Counted from the first letter of the stretch, positions 43,636 to 52,096 are shown. The stretch: 64,000 nt of DNA from Citricoccus alkalitolerans (GCF_039528175.1 NZ_BAAALH010000001.1:1116001-1180000); one strand, 5' to 3'. The notes: generated by a model from the letters alone, not told the origin. Numbers and translations are program-made.

Positions 43636-43867
43636 CCACGTCGAACTCGATCCTGCCGGCGGCTTCCTCCTCGAGGAAGAAACTAGCGCCGACCAGGAGG
43701 CCGAGGACACGGATTGGGACGTTCCACGGTGGCCCACCAAGGGCGTGCTCGATCGCATCGACCTGCGCCCGGCTGGGCTGGCCGGCGAGGCCGTCCGTTA
43801 CCGCCACGGTCGAGCCTGGTTCGACGGCGACTCCGCCGATTACTCCTCCAGTGGCGCCCAGGCCTGA
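43478..43867 (+). CDS. hypothetical protein, possibly the second part of a frameshifted gene
   Basis: The frame is clearly coding from about 43560 onward (ENRTFLVGFTGHGHLGFPSR, HDHVELDPAGGFLLEEE, VRYRHGRAWFDGDSAD), with the high GC at third positions expected here. The first 28 codons of the open frame are not protein-like, so either the start lies within or the region is the 3' part of the preceding gene after a frameshift. It ends 38 bases before the leucine-rich-repeat gene. Confidence 0.45.
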   Translation: MLSPRSTSQPEPQSRGYGIQTPGTRALPEENRTFLVGFTGHGHLGFPSRFKHDHVELDPAGGFLLEEETSADQEAEDTDWDVPRWPTKGVLDRIDLRPAGLAGEAVRYRHGRAWFDGDSADYSSSGAQA

Positions 43868-43905
43868 TCTGCATACTGCCGGCCGCGATGGGCCATGATG
43901 GGGCC

Positions 43906-44589
43906 ATGAACTACTGGGCTGGGCCGGGCGATCTTGAGCGACCCACGGACTATCAGGATGAAGAGGCCATCCGTGTCGCTGCGACCCAGAATGACGACCT
44001 GACGGCCACACAGGCCCGCAAGCTCGTGGCCGAGTGGATGGAGTTCTTCGCCAGTGGACCGCAACCGTTCACGAGCCTGGAGTTCCTCACCCGGACGCCC
44101 CGTCGCCTCTTCGAAACCTTGGCCCATCAGACCCAGCTCGAGCAGCTCGAGGTTAAGTGGGGCGACTACAACGACCTGTCGCCCATCGCAGCCATGCCCC
44201 GTCTGCACACCCTCAAGTTCCAGTCCATACCATCGGTTACGAGCGTGGACCCCCTGGCGAGCCACCCCTCCCTTCACATCCTGCAGCTGCACGGGTTGCA
44301 CGACGCACGCGACATGACCGCGTTGGGCACCCTGCCCGCCTTGCGGGACCTGTCATTGGGCGGGGACATGAACTCGATCCGCATCGCCCACATCGACTCC
44401 CTCGACTTCCTGACCGGGCTGCCACAGCTGGAGCGGCTGTTCCTGGGCTGCCTCATCGTGGACAGCAAGAACTACACCCCGATGATGTCCCTGCCGAACC
44501 TCACCGACGCCTGGGCCATGGAATGCCGCGGCATGCTCCCGCCGGTCCGCGAACTCGCCGCACAGGTCCTCGGCTGGAACGAGTTCTAA
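43906..44589 (+). CDS. leucine-rich-repeat protein
   Basis: A 227-residue soluble protein starting MNYWAGPGDLERPTDYQDEE. From about residue 80 it contains five or so leucine-rich repeats of about 20-24 residues: LEQLEVKWGDYNDLSPIAAM, LHTLKFQSIPSVTSVDPLAS, LHILQLHGLHDARDMTALGT, LRDLSLGGDMNSIRIAHIDS and LERLFLGCLIVDS. No signal peptide or membrane anchor, so it should be cytosolic and bind a protein partner. Such proteins occur among immunity proteins of polymorphic toxin systems, but no toxin gene adjoins it. ATG 43906 has a GGGGCC run upstream only. Confidence 0.75.
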   Translation: MNYWAGPGDLERPTDYQDEEAIRVAATQNDDLTATQARKLVAEWMEFFASGPQPFTSLEFLTRTPRRLFETLAHQTQLEQLEVKWGDYNDLSPIAAMPRLHTLKFQSIPSVTSVDPLASHPSLHILQLHGLHDARDMTALGTLPALRDLSLGGDMNSIRIAHIDSLDFLTGLPQLERLFLGCLIVDSKNYTPMMSLPNLTDAWAMECRGMLPPVRELAAQVLGWNEF

Positions 44590-44725
44590 CCTCAGAGGAA
44601 ATCCGCTGTTGGGACGCGCGCATAATCGGACAGGATCGTTCGACCAGTGGCGTCGCCCCGGCCAGACCCTCCACGCGTGATCGGTACTGGACAACTGAGA
44701 TTCCGCAGGACGGGACTTTGAAGTC

Positions 44726-45172
44726 ATGACGGTGTTGTACGCGCTGGTAGCCATAGCGGCCGTGGTCTTCATGGCCCGCCAAGTCACCCGTGCCGAACGC
44801 GGGCTGGGCGAGGAAGACCGAGTAGGGGTCGTTGAGCTGCTCGGGTTCTGCGTCGTTCTGCCCGGCTTCTTCGTGTCCCTGGCCCTGGCCGCGGACGGTG
44901 CAGTCAGTTTTTGGACAGCGGCATTCGCGTGGGTTCCCTGCGCGGTTGGCGTCATCGAGCTGGCGACCTGGGGGCGCCCGCACCTGCTGAGTCGTTGGCT
45001 CGAAGCGGTAGCGGCTCGCCGGACGTTATTCCGACGCGGTGAAGATCGCACCGAGTTCCTCCAGTTGGTGGCCCGGGGCCGCCCCTTCCGCCGGTACTTC
45101 GCTTGGTGGGTGGCCGCCCTGCCCGTAGCGTTCCTCGCCGTATTCTTTTCAGCTAGCTCCCTGCAAGCGTGA
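44726..45172 (+). CDS. hypothetical membrane protein
   Basis: A 148-residue protein with predicted helices at the N-terminus (VLYALVAIAAVVFMA), in the middle (VVELLGFCVVLPGFFVSLAL and FWTAAFAWVPCAVGVIELAT) and at the C-terminus (YFAWWVAALPVAFLAVFFSA). A basic cytoplasmic loop (RTLFRRGEDRTEFLQLVARG) lies between. The ATG has GGGACTTTGAAGTC upstream. No family recognised. It stands alone between the repeat protein and a convergent MocR-type gene. Confidence 0.65.
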   Translation: MTVLYALVAIAAVVFMARQVTRAERGLGEEDRVGVVELLGFCVVLPGFFVSLALAADGAVSFWTAAFAWVPCAVGVIELATWGRPHLLSRWLEAVAARRTLFRRGEDRTEFLQLVARGRPFRRYFAWWVAALPVAFLAVFFSASSLQA

Positions 45173-45362
45173 TCGAGCAGTGAACTGCCACCGGAATGCC
45201 ACTGAGGACAACGAATGCTGTCGCGACAGCCACTCCAATGGAGCAACGCCGAGTGTCCCACAGGTGGATCCGCAAGCGGACGGACCCCGCGGTGGGTGCC
45301 CACATCGTCTGCACTGGATTCCAGACGGAGGTCTCCGGTGGTTAGGTATCGCGCCGTTTAGC

Positions 45363-46769
45363 CTACGGGGTGGCTATTGCTCGTCCGATGATGCGTGCCG
45401 CGTCGGGGAATGCTCCGGGGTTGGGGCCGGAGTAGTTTAGGCGCAGATAGCGGCCGGGTGGTTCTGCTGGGAACCAGTCGTCGCCGGCGGCGATGGTGAC
45501 GCCTTGTGCTTCGCAGTCGCGGGAGAGATGAGTCAGATCCGTTTCGTCTGCCAGGCGGAGCCAAAGGTTCAGTCCGCCGCGGGGCACCGCTTCGAGGTGT
45601 GCGCCCGGAGCGTGTTCGCGCATCGCCTCGATGAGGAGATCCCGGCGGGCAGCGAGTTCCCCGCGGAGCGCGCGGAGATGCGTGTGCCAAGCCGGTTGGG
45701 TGACTACATCGAGCGCAACCGTTTGCAGCGCCCCGCTGACGTACATCGTGTGCGCCTGGGTATCGGCGAGGATGCGGTCACGAACGGGGCCGCGTGCGAT
45801 CAGTCCGGCCACCCGAACGGATGGGGAAACACTCTTGGTGATTGAGCGGAGGTAAACGACGTGGCCGCTGTCGTCACGGGCGGCGAGGGGTGCCGACTCG
45901 GTCGTGATGCCGAAGTCGTGCGCCCAATCGTCTTCGATCAGGAATGCGCCCCGCTCCCTCACGACGCTGAGTACCTGGTCAGCGAGATCGGCCGACCACT
46001 GCCCGCCGGTGGGATTGGCGAAGTTCGGTTGCGCGTAGAACGCGCGTGCGCCGGTCTGCGCGAACGCGCGGTCAAGGTCGTCAGGGTTGGGGCCGTGCGG
46101 CCCGCTCGGGATCGGGATGAGCTGCACGCCGACCTGCGCTGCCGCGAGGATCGCACCCCAGTAGGTCGGTGACTCGATCAGCAGCGGCCGCCCCGCGCCT
46201 ACCAGCGTGCGAAAGAGGGTGCTCAGGCCGCTCTGACTACCGGGGAGGACCACCACGTCACTTGCGGCCGGGGGCGTGAGCCCTGCGGCGGTGACGGCAC
46301 CGAGTTCGGCCGCGAACCACGACTGCAGCTCCGGCAGTCCCGTGGTCGGCGGGCGGCTGACAGTCGCCTCGCTGCGTGCAGTGCGTGTGAACGCCGCCCT
46401 CACGAGGCGTTCGGGCAACAGCTCCTTGTCCGGGTACCCCGAGTGCAGCGCGATCACGTCATTCGGCGTCGTACGCAGCGCGGCCGACACAGGCGGTATC
46501 CGATGCTGCGGCGAACCGAGCGCGGCGGTCTGCCACCCGTGATCTTTCGGCCGGACCGCGCGAATCGTCCGCACGAACGTGCCGACCCCTGGCCGCGATT
46601 CGATGACTCCCTGCCCGATCAACGTTCGCAGCGCCTTCTGCACAGTCACCGGACTTGCCTCGAACTGCGCGACGAGGGTGCGCGTGGACGGAAGCCGCGC
46701 ACCGGCGGGAGCCGACGCCACCCATTCACGCAGCGCGCCAACAATTCGGTCACTGCTACTATTGGACAT
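45363..46769 (-). CDS. MocR-family regulator (GntR DNA-binding plus aminotransferase domain)
   Basis: A 468-residue PLP-dependent regulator. The N-terminal winged helix is visible as GARLPSTRTLVAQFEASPVT and VQKALRTLIGQGVIESRPGV. The type I aminotransferase-like domain has VVVLPGSQSGLSTLFRTLVG, YAQPNFANPTGGQWSAD and LRSITKSVSPSVRVAGL with the PLP lysine. It diverges from an EamA transporter gene, and the two start codons overlap within one CATG at 46767-46770. MocR proteins often regulate an adjacent divergent gene; the transporter is the likely target. Start codon assignments are constrained because the winged helix begins almost at the N-terminus. Confidence 0.88.
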   Translation of the reverse strand: MSNSSSDRIVGALREWVASAPAGARLPSTRTLVAQFEASPVTVQKALRTLIGQGVIESRPGVGTFVRTIRAVRPKDHGWQTAALGSPQHRIPPVSAALRTTPNDVIALHSGYPDKELLPERLVRAAFTRTARSEATVSRPPTTGLPELQSWFAAELGAVTAAGLTPPAASDVVVLPGSQSGLSTLFRTLVGAGRPLLIESPTYWGAILAAAQVGVQLIPIPSGPHGPNPDDLDRAFAQTGARAFYAQPNFANPTGGQWSADLADQVLSVVRERGAFLIEDDWAHDFGITTESAPLAARDDSGHVVYLRSITKSVSPSVRVAGLIARGPVRDRILADTQAHTMYVSGALQTVALDVVTQPAWHTHLRALRGELAARRDLLIEAMREHAPGAHLEAVPRGGLNLWLRLADETDLTHLSRDCEAQGVTIAAGDDWFPAEPPGRYLRLNYSGPNPGAFPDAARIIGRAIATP

Positions 46770-47688
46770 GAAGCCACATAATAGCGCTACTCTGATCCCT
46801 GCGAAACCGCTACCAAAGTCTCAGGCCGGTCTGTGGTGGGGACTGCTCGGTGTCACCGCGTTCTCGTTCACCGTGCCGTTCACCAGTGTCACGGTCGAGA
46901 ACGGGCAAATGTCGCCGCTGTTCGTCGGTTCGGGCCGCGCAGTCATCGCGGCGCTGCTCGCGGCTGCTGCGCTGTGGCTGACCCGGCAGAACCTGCCGCG
47001 AGGCAAGCAATGGGTGCAGGTCGCTGTCGTTGCCGGTGGCGCGGTCATCGGCTTCCCGCTGCTCACCTCCTTCGCGCTCACCACCGCTCCCGCGAGCCAC
47101 GGGGCTGTCGTGATCGGCCTGTTGCCTGCCGGGACCGCTATCATGGCCGTGATCCGTGGCCACGAGCGGCCCGGGCGTGCGTTCTGGGTCGCCGCGGTGA
47201 TCGGCGCGATCGCTGCCGTGGTGTTTGCCGCGATCCAGGGCGGCGGCCTCGCCGGGCTGCACCGGTCGGACCTGCTGCTGTTCGCCGCCGTCGTCGTCTG
47301 CGCCATCGGCTACGCCGAGGGCGGCCTGCTCTCCCGCGAGCTGGGGTCGTGGCAGACCATCTCCTGGGCGCTCGTGTTGGCCTCTCCGCTGACGATCGTG
47401 CTCACCGGCATCACCGTGGCGCAGCAACCGCCGACAGGGGCCCTGATCGAGTGGGGCGCTTTCGCCTACCTCGCCGTGGTCAGCATGTTCCTGGGCTTCT
47501 TCGCTTGGTATCACGGCCTCGCAATCGGCCCGATGGCAAAGGTAAGCCAGGTGCAGCTCACCCAGCCGGTGATGAGCATCTGCTGGGCCGGTCTGTTCCT
47601 CCACGAGGACATCGCCTGGCCCACGGTCCTCGGCAGCGTCGCCGTCATCGGTTGCACACTCCTGGCCGTCAGGGCCCGCAACTCCTAG
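46768..47688 (+). CDS. EamA-family (DMT) transporter
   Basis: A 306-residue protein with ten predicted helices in two homologous EamA halves (LWWGLLGVTAFSFTVPFTSV; FPLLTSFALTTAPASHGAVV; later YLAVVSMFLGFFAWYHGLAI and VQLTQPVMSICWAGLFLHED). These motifs are typical of drug/metabolite transporters, many of which export amino acids. ATG 46768 overlaps the start codon of the divergent MocR gene. There is no ribosome site that does not lie inside that gene, so a leaderless transcript is possible. Its TAG stop shares the CTAG with the convergent 54-residue gene. Confidence 0.88.
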   Translation: MKPHNSATLIPAKPLPKSQAGLWWGLLGVTAFSFTVPFTSVTVENGQMSPLFVGSGRAVIAALLAAAALWLTRQNLPRGKQWVQVAVVAGGAVIGFPLLTSFALTTAPASHGAVVIGLLPAGTAIMAVIRGHERPGRAFWVAAVIGAIAAVVFAAIQGGGLAGLHRSDLLLFAAVVVCAIGYAEGGLLSRELGSWQTISWALVLASPLTIVLTGITVAQQPPTGALIEWGAFAYLAVVSMFLGFFAWYHGLAIGPMAKVSQVQLTQPVMSICWAGLFLHEDIAWPTVLGSVAVIGCTLLAVRARNS

Positions 47689-47849
47689 CGAGCTGTGCGT
47701 GACGTGGAATCTCGCGCAGCTTCTGAAGCCCGACGCTTGTCTGCAGCTCGAATCCCATCACGGACGCCCGCGCGAATGACTCCGTAGAGAAGGTAGAAGA
47801 AGATAGCGGTGAAGACTACATACAACACCAGCACATTGAGTTCCCACAT
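47685..47849 (-). CDS. 54-residue single-helix membrane protein
   Basis: Starts MWELNVLVLYVVFTAIFFYL, continues LYGVIRAGVRDGIRAADKRR and ends with a Ser/Arg/Thr tail. One clear membrane helix at the N-terminus and a basic amphipathic helix with the G-V-x-D-G-I motif seen in many small Gram-positive membrane proteins. GGGTAGGG lies upstream of the ATG at 47847-47849. The stop TAG is the reverse complement of the EamA stop (shared CTAG at 47685-47688). Function unknown. Confidence 0.65.
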   Translation of the reverse strand: MWELNVLVLYVVFTAIFFYLLYGVIRAGVRDGIRAADKRRASEAARDSTSRTAR

Positions 47850-48214
47850 GGTGCGACCCTACCCGGGTCCGTCTTCAGAGAATCCCGGGCCCCATGGGAC
47901 CTCGTCAGATGGTTGAAGAACCTTCCGCCCTTTCGGAGGATGCGGCGGTCGCAGTGAGCGGTGCTGCTAAGAAATAGTTCAGCAGTCACAACAACCATCA
48001 GAGTGTCCGGAGAGGGAAGGGTTTGTGGCACCCGTTCGACAGGCTCGGGCGAGTTCTATAGGGAGGGTCGCGTCGCAGGAAAAGCGGCCGAGGGGCCGAC
48101 TTGTTTCTTGCAGTCGGTCGTGGGGAGCGTCTTACTGTTGGAGTCGGGCGTTCCCCGATGCTCGAGTCGGCCGCATCCCGCAGTCGGGACGGGCCTAGCT
48201 TCTGGAGGTGCGCC
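47850..48214. other. resolvase upstream region with AGTCGG repeats
   Basis: No gene. From 48096 to 48187 there are one CCGACT (48096-48101) and four direct AGTCGG (48112-48117, 48142-48147, 48165-48170, 48182-48187), spaced 30, 23 and 17 bases. Serine resolvases act at multi-part res sites directly upstream of their gene, so this is a candidate res or att region. GGAGG at 48204-48208 is the ribosome site of the resolvase. Confidence 0.4.
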
Positions 48215-48823
48215 ATGAGCGCGCTGCTTGTCGGGTACGCCCGATGCTCCACCGATCAGCAAGACCTGACCGCCCAACGCGACGCCCTGCTCGGCATGGG
48301 CGTCGAGGCTGATCGGATCTATGTTGATCATGGCCTGACCGGGACCAATCGTGAGCGACCTGGTTTGCGAGAGGCACTCGCCGCCTGTCGGGCCGGGGAC
48401 ACCTTGGTGGTCACCAAGCTCGATCGCCTGGCCAGGTCACTTCCCGATGCCCGAGCAATCGCTGACGAACTCACAGCCCGTCAGATCAGCTTGAGTTTGG
48501 GCGGGTCTGTCTATGACCCCACCGACGCGGTTGGCCGACTACTATTCAACGTCTTGGCCATGGTTGCGGAGTTCGAATCCGACCTGATCCGGCTCCGTAC
48601 CCGGGAGGGGATGAAGGTGGCCAAAGCCAAGGGCCGTCTGCGTGGCAAGCAGCCCAAGCTCAACCGTCGTCAGGAAGCTCACCTCGTGTCACTGGTGCAC
48701 AGCGGTGAGTACAGCACTTCCGAGGTCGCCGAGCTCTTCGGTGTTGGTCGATCGACGGTCTACCGCGCTATCGAACGGCAACGAGTCGAAACCAGAGCCG
48801 GCCTCGTGGAAACTAAACACTGA
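48215..48823 (+). CDS. serine recombinase of the resolvase/invertase family
   Basis: A 202-residue small serine recombinase. It starts MSALLVGYARCSTDQQDLTA, the motif Y-A-R-C/V-S-T carrying the catalytic serine, and has VVTKLDRLARSLPDARAIAD and EFESDLIRLRTREGMKVAKA. A C-terminal helix-turn-helix follows (STSEVAELFGVGRSTVYRAI). All catalytic arginines are in place and the length is standard, so it should be active. ATG 48215 has GGAGG six bases upstream. No transposase is next to it, so it may be the remnant of a Tn3-like element or a genomic-island recombinase. Confidence 0.92.
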   Translation: MSALLVGYARCSTDQQDLTAQRDALLGMGVEADRIYVDHGLTGTNRERPGLREALAACRAGDTLVVTKLDRLARSLPDARAIADELTARQISLSLGGSVYDPTDAVGRLLFNVLAMVAEFESDLIRLRTREGMKVAKAKGRLRGKQPKLNRRQEAHLVSLVHSGEYSTSEVAELFGVGRSTVYRAIERQRVETRAGLVETKH

Positions 48824-48986
48824 ACGACGTCAGGGCCCCGGCTACCCCGATTCGAACCTTCTGAAGGGCGCCGGCGCCCTGACACTATGCATCAGTGCGA
48901 ACCCTCCTATGGATTCCCTTGATGGGATCCCCCGCAAGCATGGGCATCTGGGGGGCATGATGGAACGCCCCCAGAATGGAGTAACC

Positions 48987-49505
48987 ATGAATGATGCCGC
49001 CACGAGCCTCTCGGCTCTGATCACGTCCAAGAGCAGGCTCTCCGCTCCTGAACAGATCGAGGCCACCGTCCAGGCCACAGACGGAAAATCCACCCGCATT
49101 CACCAGGTGATCGCCAGATCCCCCACCGGCGAGTACCGCAGCACCACCGACGACGAGTCCGTCAGCTACAACCCTCACACTCATGAGCTGGTCTTCGAGC
49201 CGGCGAACGACCCGCCGTTGCGAATAACTCGAGACGAGTTTCCTTTGGCCTTTCCGGTGCTAGCCATGTTCAGCCCCCTCGACCTTCCGATCTGGGATTA
49301 CAACCACAATTACGAGGTCGTGGATGCCTGGTCCGACGGGGACAGCGTCCGGCTAGAGTTCGCCGGCTCCATCGGAAGCGGCCAGGCCATCATTGATCTG
49401 GAGAACCACGTCGCCGTCGAACTGCAGTACCTGGATTGGCTGTACACCGTGCGGGACCTGTTCATCACACTCCACGGTGATGTCGGACGGACGGTGTGGA
49501 CCTGA
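48987..49505 (+). CDS. hypothetical protein; full-length copy of the gene at 20844
   Basis: A 172-residue soluble protein starting MNDAATSLSALITSKSRLSA. It has a beta-rich middle (HQVIARSPTGEYRSTTDDES, RITRDEFPLAFPVLAMF) and the end IGSGQAIIDLENHVAVELQY followed by TLHGDVGRTVWT. ATG 48987 has GGAG five bases upstream (AATGGAGTAACC), the same context as the copy at 20844. That copy lacks codons between the CGTCC at 49067-49071 and the CGTCC at 49346-49350. No family recognised. It follows the resolvase by 163 bases. Confidence 0.7.
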   Translation: MNDAATSLSALITSKSRLSAPEQIEATVQATDGKSTRIHQVIARSPTGEYRSTTDDESVSYNPHTHELVFEPANDPPLRITRDEFPLAFPVLAMFSPLDLPIWDYNHNYEVVDAWSDGDSVRLEFAGSIGSGQAIIDLENHVAVELQYLDWLYTVRDLFITLHGDVGRTVWT

Positions 49506-49645
49506 CTTCCCAGCATCGGCCAGAGCGCATGGCCTTCTGGGCTGACCACCCGATCAACTGATGGTTCTGCGGGAAGGCCGACCGCCCGTCCTGCGCCTTA
49601 GCTACTTGATCGACCGTCGACCCAATTGGGCGCCCGGTGCGCGAT
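49506..49645 (+). repeat. downstream part of a duplicated segment
   Basis: The DNA after the 172-codon gene is similar to that after the short copy (21084-21225). Shared stretches include AACTG-TGGTTCTGCGGGAA, GGCTACTTG/AGCTACTTG and GACCGT-GACCCA-T-GGGCG-CCG-TGC. The duplicated unit therefore spans roughly 48930-49645 here and 20790-21225 there. Confidence 0.6.
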
Positions 49646-49736
49646 CCCCATCTGGAGTTGGCCACCGAAATCTTGATGTCGCTCATCGCAGCCAGCTGCT
49701 GGATATGCGCGACTTGGCCGCGGGAGGCCGGACTGC

Positions 49737-50285
49737 TCAGCCTTCGGTTATATCGGCGCCCAGCTCGGTAGCGAGCCTGTCCAAGTCCTTAGCCGTCGCC
49801 TGGTGTTCCGGCGCACCTGTACCGCCCTCACCGGCCTCGGCAACGTCGGCGACGAACCACCCCGCCGTGCCCACCACGGGTACGGGTGCGATGGCTGAAT
49901 TCAGCAGCTCGCGGGCGCCCTGGATCAGTGATTCGTCCTCGGACCACGCCAGGACGATGGTCTCTCCGCACTTCCGCCCCACGAGTTGTTGACCGTCCTC
50001 GATCATGAAAAAGTGGTCCTCCCCGAAGAAGCCGTCCGAGGGTCCCGGGCAGTCGAAACGCTCGTCGACTGCCTCGAACAGCTCGTCCAGACTGCCCACG
50101 GAATCGGCCATCGCGGAGGGTTGCGTCGATTCGGGGTTGGGCGACGTCGTCTCACTCGGAGTGGTGGCCGGAGGCGGAGTCTCAGTCGTACTTTGTTCCG
50201 CCTCGCTGCCACATCCCGTCAGGACGATTCCAGCCGTCAAAACCACCACTGCGCCAACGGCCGGAAACGACTGCAACTTCACCAA
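49737..50285 (-). CDS. lipoprotein of unknown function
   Basis: A 182-residue secreted lipoprotein: signal peptide MVKLQSFPAVGAVVVLTAGI, lipobox L-T-G-C (Cys25), then a Ser/Thr/Pro linker and a compact domain with FDCPGPSDGFFGEDHFFMIE and LVGRKCGETIVLAWSEDESL. Two cysteines after the linker may pair. No family recognised. A second, unrelated lipoprotein gene of the same orientation lies 281 bases upstream. Confidence 0.75.
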   Translation of the reverse strand: MVKLQSFPAVGAVVVLTAGIVLTGCGSEAEQSTTETPPPATTPSETTSPNPESTQPSAMADSVGSLDELFEAVDERFDCPGPSDGFFGEDHFFMIEDGQQLVGRKCGETIVLAWSEDESLIQGARELLNSAIAPVPVVGTAGWFVADVAEAGEGGTGAPEHQATAKDLDRLATELGADITEG

Positions 50286-50420
50286 GATTCGGAACCCCTT
50301 CGCTCGCCGTCAGGTTCCTTCACACTACTGGCGCACGCGTCTTGCCGGGACCGGCCGCAACAAGAACATTGATTCGCAAGGGCCTGCAGTTCGAGGGCTC
50401 GCAGCCAAACCGTCATCTGG

Positions 50421-50603
50421 TCAACGAAGCACCGAACCTGCGCCCACCCCGGAGAATCGGCAAACGTACACTCTGCCTAGTTCGGCACTACCGTTGCTGA
50501 GGCCATGGCCTAGATATTCGGCGATCTCTACCATGGTGTGCACCCCATTGAAGTCCTTCGCCCGAGTCACCGCACGAGCAAGTTCTCGTGGATCTGCGTC
50601 CAC
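50421..50603 (-). CDS. possible 60-residue protein
   Basis: A frame MDADPRELARAVTRAKDFNG followed by VHTMVEIAEYLGHGLSNGSA looks helical and protein-like, and its ATG lies inside the end of the upstream lipoprotein gene (37-base overlap), allowing coupling. The last third is less convincing and no family is known. Confidence 0.3.
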   Translation of the reverse strand: MDADPRELARAVTRAKDFNGVHTMVEIAEYLGHGLSNGSAELGRVYVCRFSGVGAGSVLR

Positions 50604-50983
50604 CCCTCGTCGGTGAGTTCGGTGGTGTCGGTCCCGTCGCGGACCACCCTGGCTTCAGTTCCGGCGGTGTCGAGCGACACCAGCTGGGTTGCGTTACTCG
50701 AGGGGCCACCGCAGGCAATCGATTCGGCCTCCATGGCCACAAGGCACACGCCATGGGCCAGGCCAGGTTCAGCTGGCTTCGCGAGAAAGTAAGATATGCC
50801 CTCATGCTTGGCGACCCACCGGGCACTGTCCGGCTCCACATCGCCCCCGTAAAGGTCCGCAGGCAAGGTCTGGTCTGCGGTCGCCGGTTCGTCCAGGAGA
50901 CCGACACCGCCGCTGCCTTGGCTGCATCCTGAAAACAGAAGAAGCGAAAACGCTCCGGCTAGTACGAGACCCTTGCGCTGCAT
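50567..50983 (-). CDS. small lipoprotein of unknown function
   Basis: A 138-residue lipoprotein: signal peptide MQRKGLVLAGAFSLLLF, lipobox F-S-G-C (Cys20), a Gly/Ser linker and a small domain (YFLAKPAEPGLAHGVCLVAM, CGGPSSNATQLVSL, DEGWTQIHENLLVR) with two further cysteines. The pattern of a small periplasmic-type sensor or immunity lipoprotein fits, without a recognised family. ATG 50981-50983 has AGGAG upstream with a short spacer. Confidence 0.75.
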   Translation of the reverse strand: MQRKGLVLAGAFSLLLFSGCSQGSGGVGLLDEPATADQTLPADLYGGDVEPDSARWVAKHEGISYFLAKPAEPGLAHGVCLVAMEAESIACGGPSSNATQLVSLDTAGTEARVVRDGTDTTELTDEGWTQIHENLLVR

Positions 50984-51144
50984 CGGAGCTCCTGACCATG
51001 GTCGTTGGGATCTTCAATCGCCCCAGGGGCTACAGAGCCACTTCACCTTCATGCCAACTCGACCGGTTCACAGCATCGGGAACCGAATGGCCAGTGGTGA
51101 CCTGCTTCATATCGACCGTACCACTCGGATGAAACAAACGTGTA

Positions 51145-51159
51145 GTGTCGAAATGACAC
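51145..51159. promoter_or_regulatory. inverted repeat upstream of the YtrA-type operon
   Basis: GTGTC-GAAAT-GACAC, a perfect 5-bp dyad, ends 19 bases before the ATG of the membrane-protein gene. Short GntR regulators of the YtrA type usually bind such a dyad in their own promoter. Confidence 0.5.
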
Positions 51160-51178
51160 AACAACGAAGGGTGTGGGC

Positions 51179-52096
51179 ATGGCGTGGTTGATGTTCCTAG
51201 TCTGGGGCCCTGTGCTTACAGGTCTTGTTCTCGCTCTGGTCTGGTGGCTGTTGCGTGGCCGCAGGGCGGGTCTGCCAGACGGTTCGGTTCGGTCGATCCC
51301 GGGGGTGGTTGGCCTGGTTCTGCTCCTCGCTGTGGCCTTCGAACGGTTGGCCGGGGTGCCTTTGGTCTTGTCCTTCGATGTCCCGATGGTGCTCACGGGC
51401 TGGCATGCCCACTACTGGTTCGCCTTCCCCCTGCTCGTCGGGATACTCGCTCTGGTCGTCTTGGCGTTCCCGGCACATCCTCGGGCCGGTCAAGGCGCGG
51501 CAGCACTCTCACCCAGGACGCCGATCAGCTTCGGGCGTCGGCGTTGGTTCGCCACCCCCACCGTGCTGGTCGCACTCATCCTCCTGGTGACGGTCCTCGC
51601 CGGATCTCCTTCGAGTCCCGATCCGACCACGGGCCGCTACATGATGTACAACGTCGACATCGGTGGGGAATACAGCATGGGCGCCAGCATCTACGGGTGG
51701 TTTTACTCCGTGCCCTGCCTGTTCCTGCTGGTTCTCATGCTCGCGGCTACCTACCTCGACCTTTTCCTCATCTCCCGGCCAGCCCTGGACCACGACTATG
51801 CTCGAGACGCGCTTATCAGGACTGCCCGCACTCGCAATATTCTCGCCGTGGCAACCGGTGCGCTCCTGGTGCATTTCGCCTTCATCCTCCAGCCCCTCGC
51901 CGGGACCGCGTCGATGCGGGGCCAGTTCACCGCAGCAGGCGGAACGGTGAACTCGTGGACCACCTTCGCTGCACTGGAACCGGTGCTCCACGGCGCAAGT
52001 TTCGCGCTGCTGGCCCTCGGAGTCGCTTATTGGGCCACCGTGCTCCTATCCGCGATCCCGATGCGGCAACCAGCAAAGTCCACGGTCACGTCGTGA
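51179..52096 (+). CDS. polytopic membrane protein, operon partner of a GntR regulator
   Basis: A 305-residue protein with about eight predicted helices (LMFLVWGPVLTGLVLALVWW; GVVGLVLLLAVAFERLAG; FPLLVGILALVVLAFPA; WFATPTVLVALILLVTVLAG; FYSVPCLFLLVLMLAATYLD and others). No transporter motif is seen. AAGGGTG precedes ATG 51179; a GTG at 51173 is an alternative. The stop overlaps the ATG of the GntR gene by one base (TGATG). Pairing of a membrane protein with a YtrA-type regulator is common in actinobacteria. Confidence 0.75.
   Translation: MAWLMFLVWGPVLTGLVLALVWWLLRGRRAGLPDGSVRSIPGVVGLVLLLAVAFERLAGVPLVLSFDVPMVLTGWHAHYWFAFPLLVGILALVVLAFPAHPRAGQGAAALSPRTPISFGRRRWFATPTVLVALILLVTVLAGSPSSPDPTTGRYMMYNVDIGGEYSMGASIYGWFYSVPCLFLLVLMLAATYLDLFLISRPALDHDYARDALIRTARTRNILAVATGALLVHFAFILQPLAGTASMRGQFTAAGGTVNSWTTFAALEPVLHGASFALLALGVAYWATVLLSAIPMRQPAKSTVTS

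Noticed and set aside
43906..44589. Leucine-rich-repeat protein as part of a polymorphic toxin system
   Set aside because: No toxin, WXG100, RHS or secretion gene is next to it; the immunity role is only a possibility.
51184..52095. Large open frame fused in front of the GntR regulator
   Set aside because: It is an out-of-frame reading of the membrane-protein gene; the GntR protein starts at 52096 with coupled translation.
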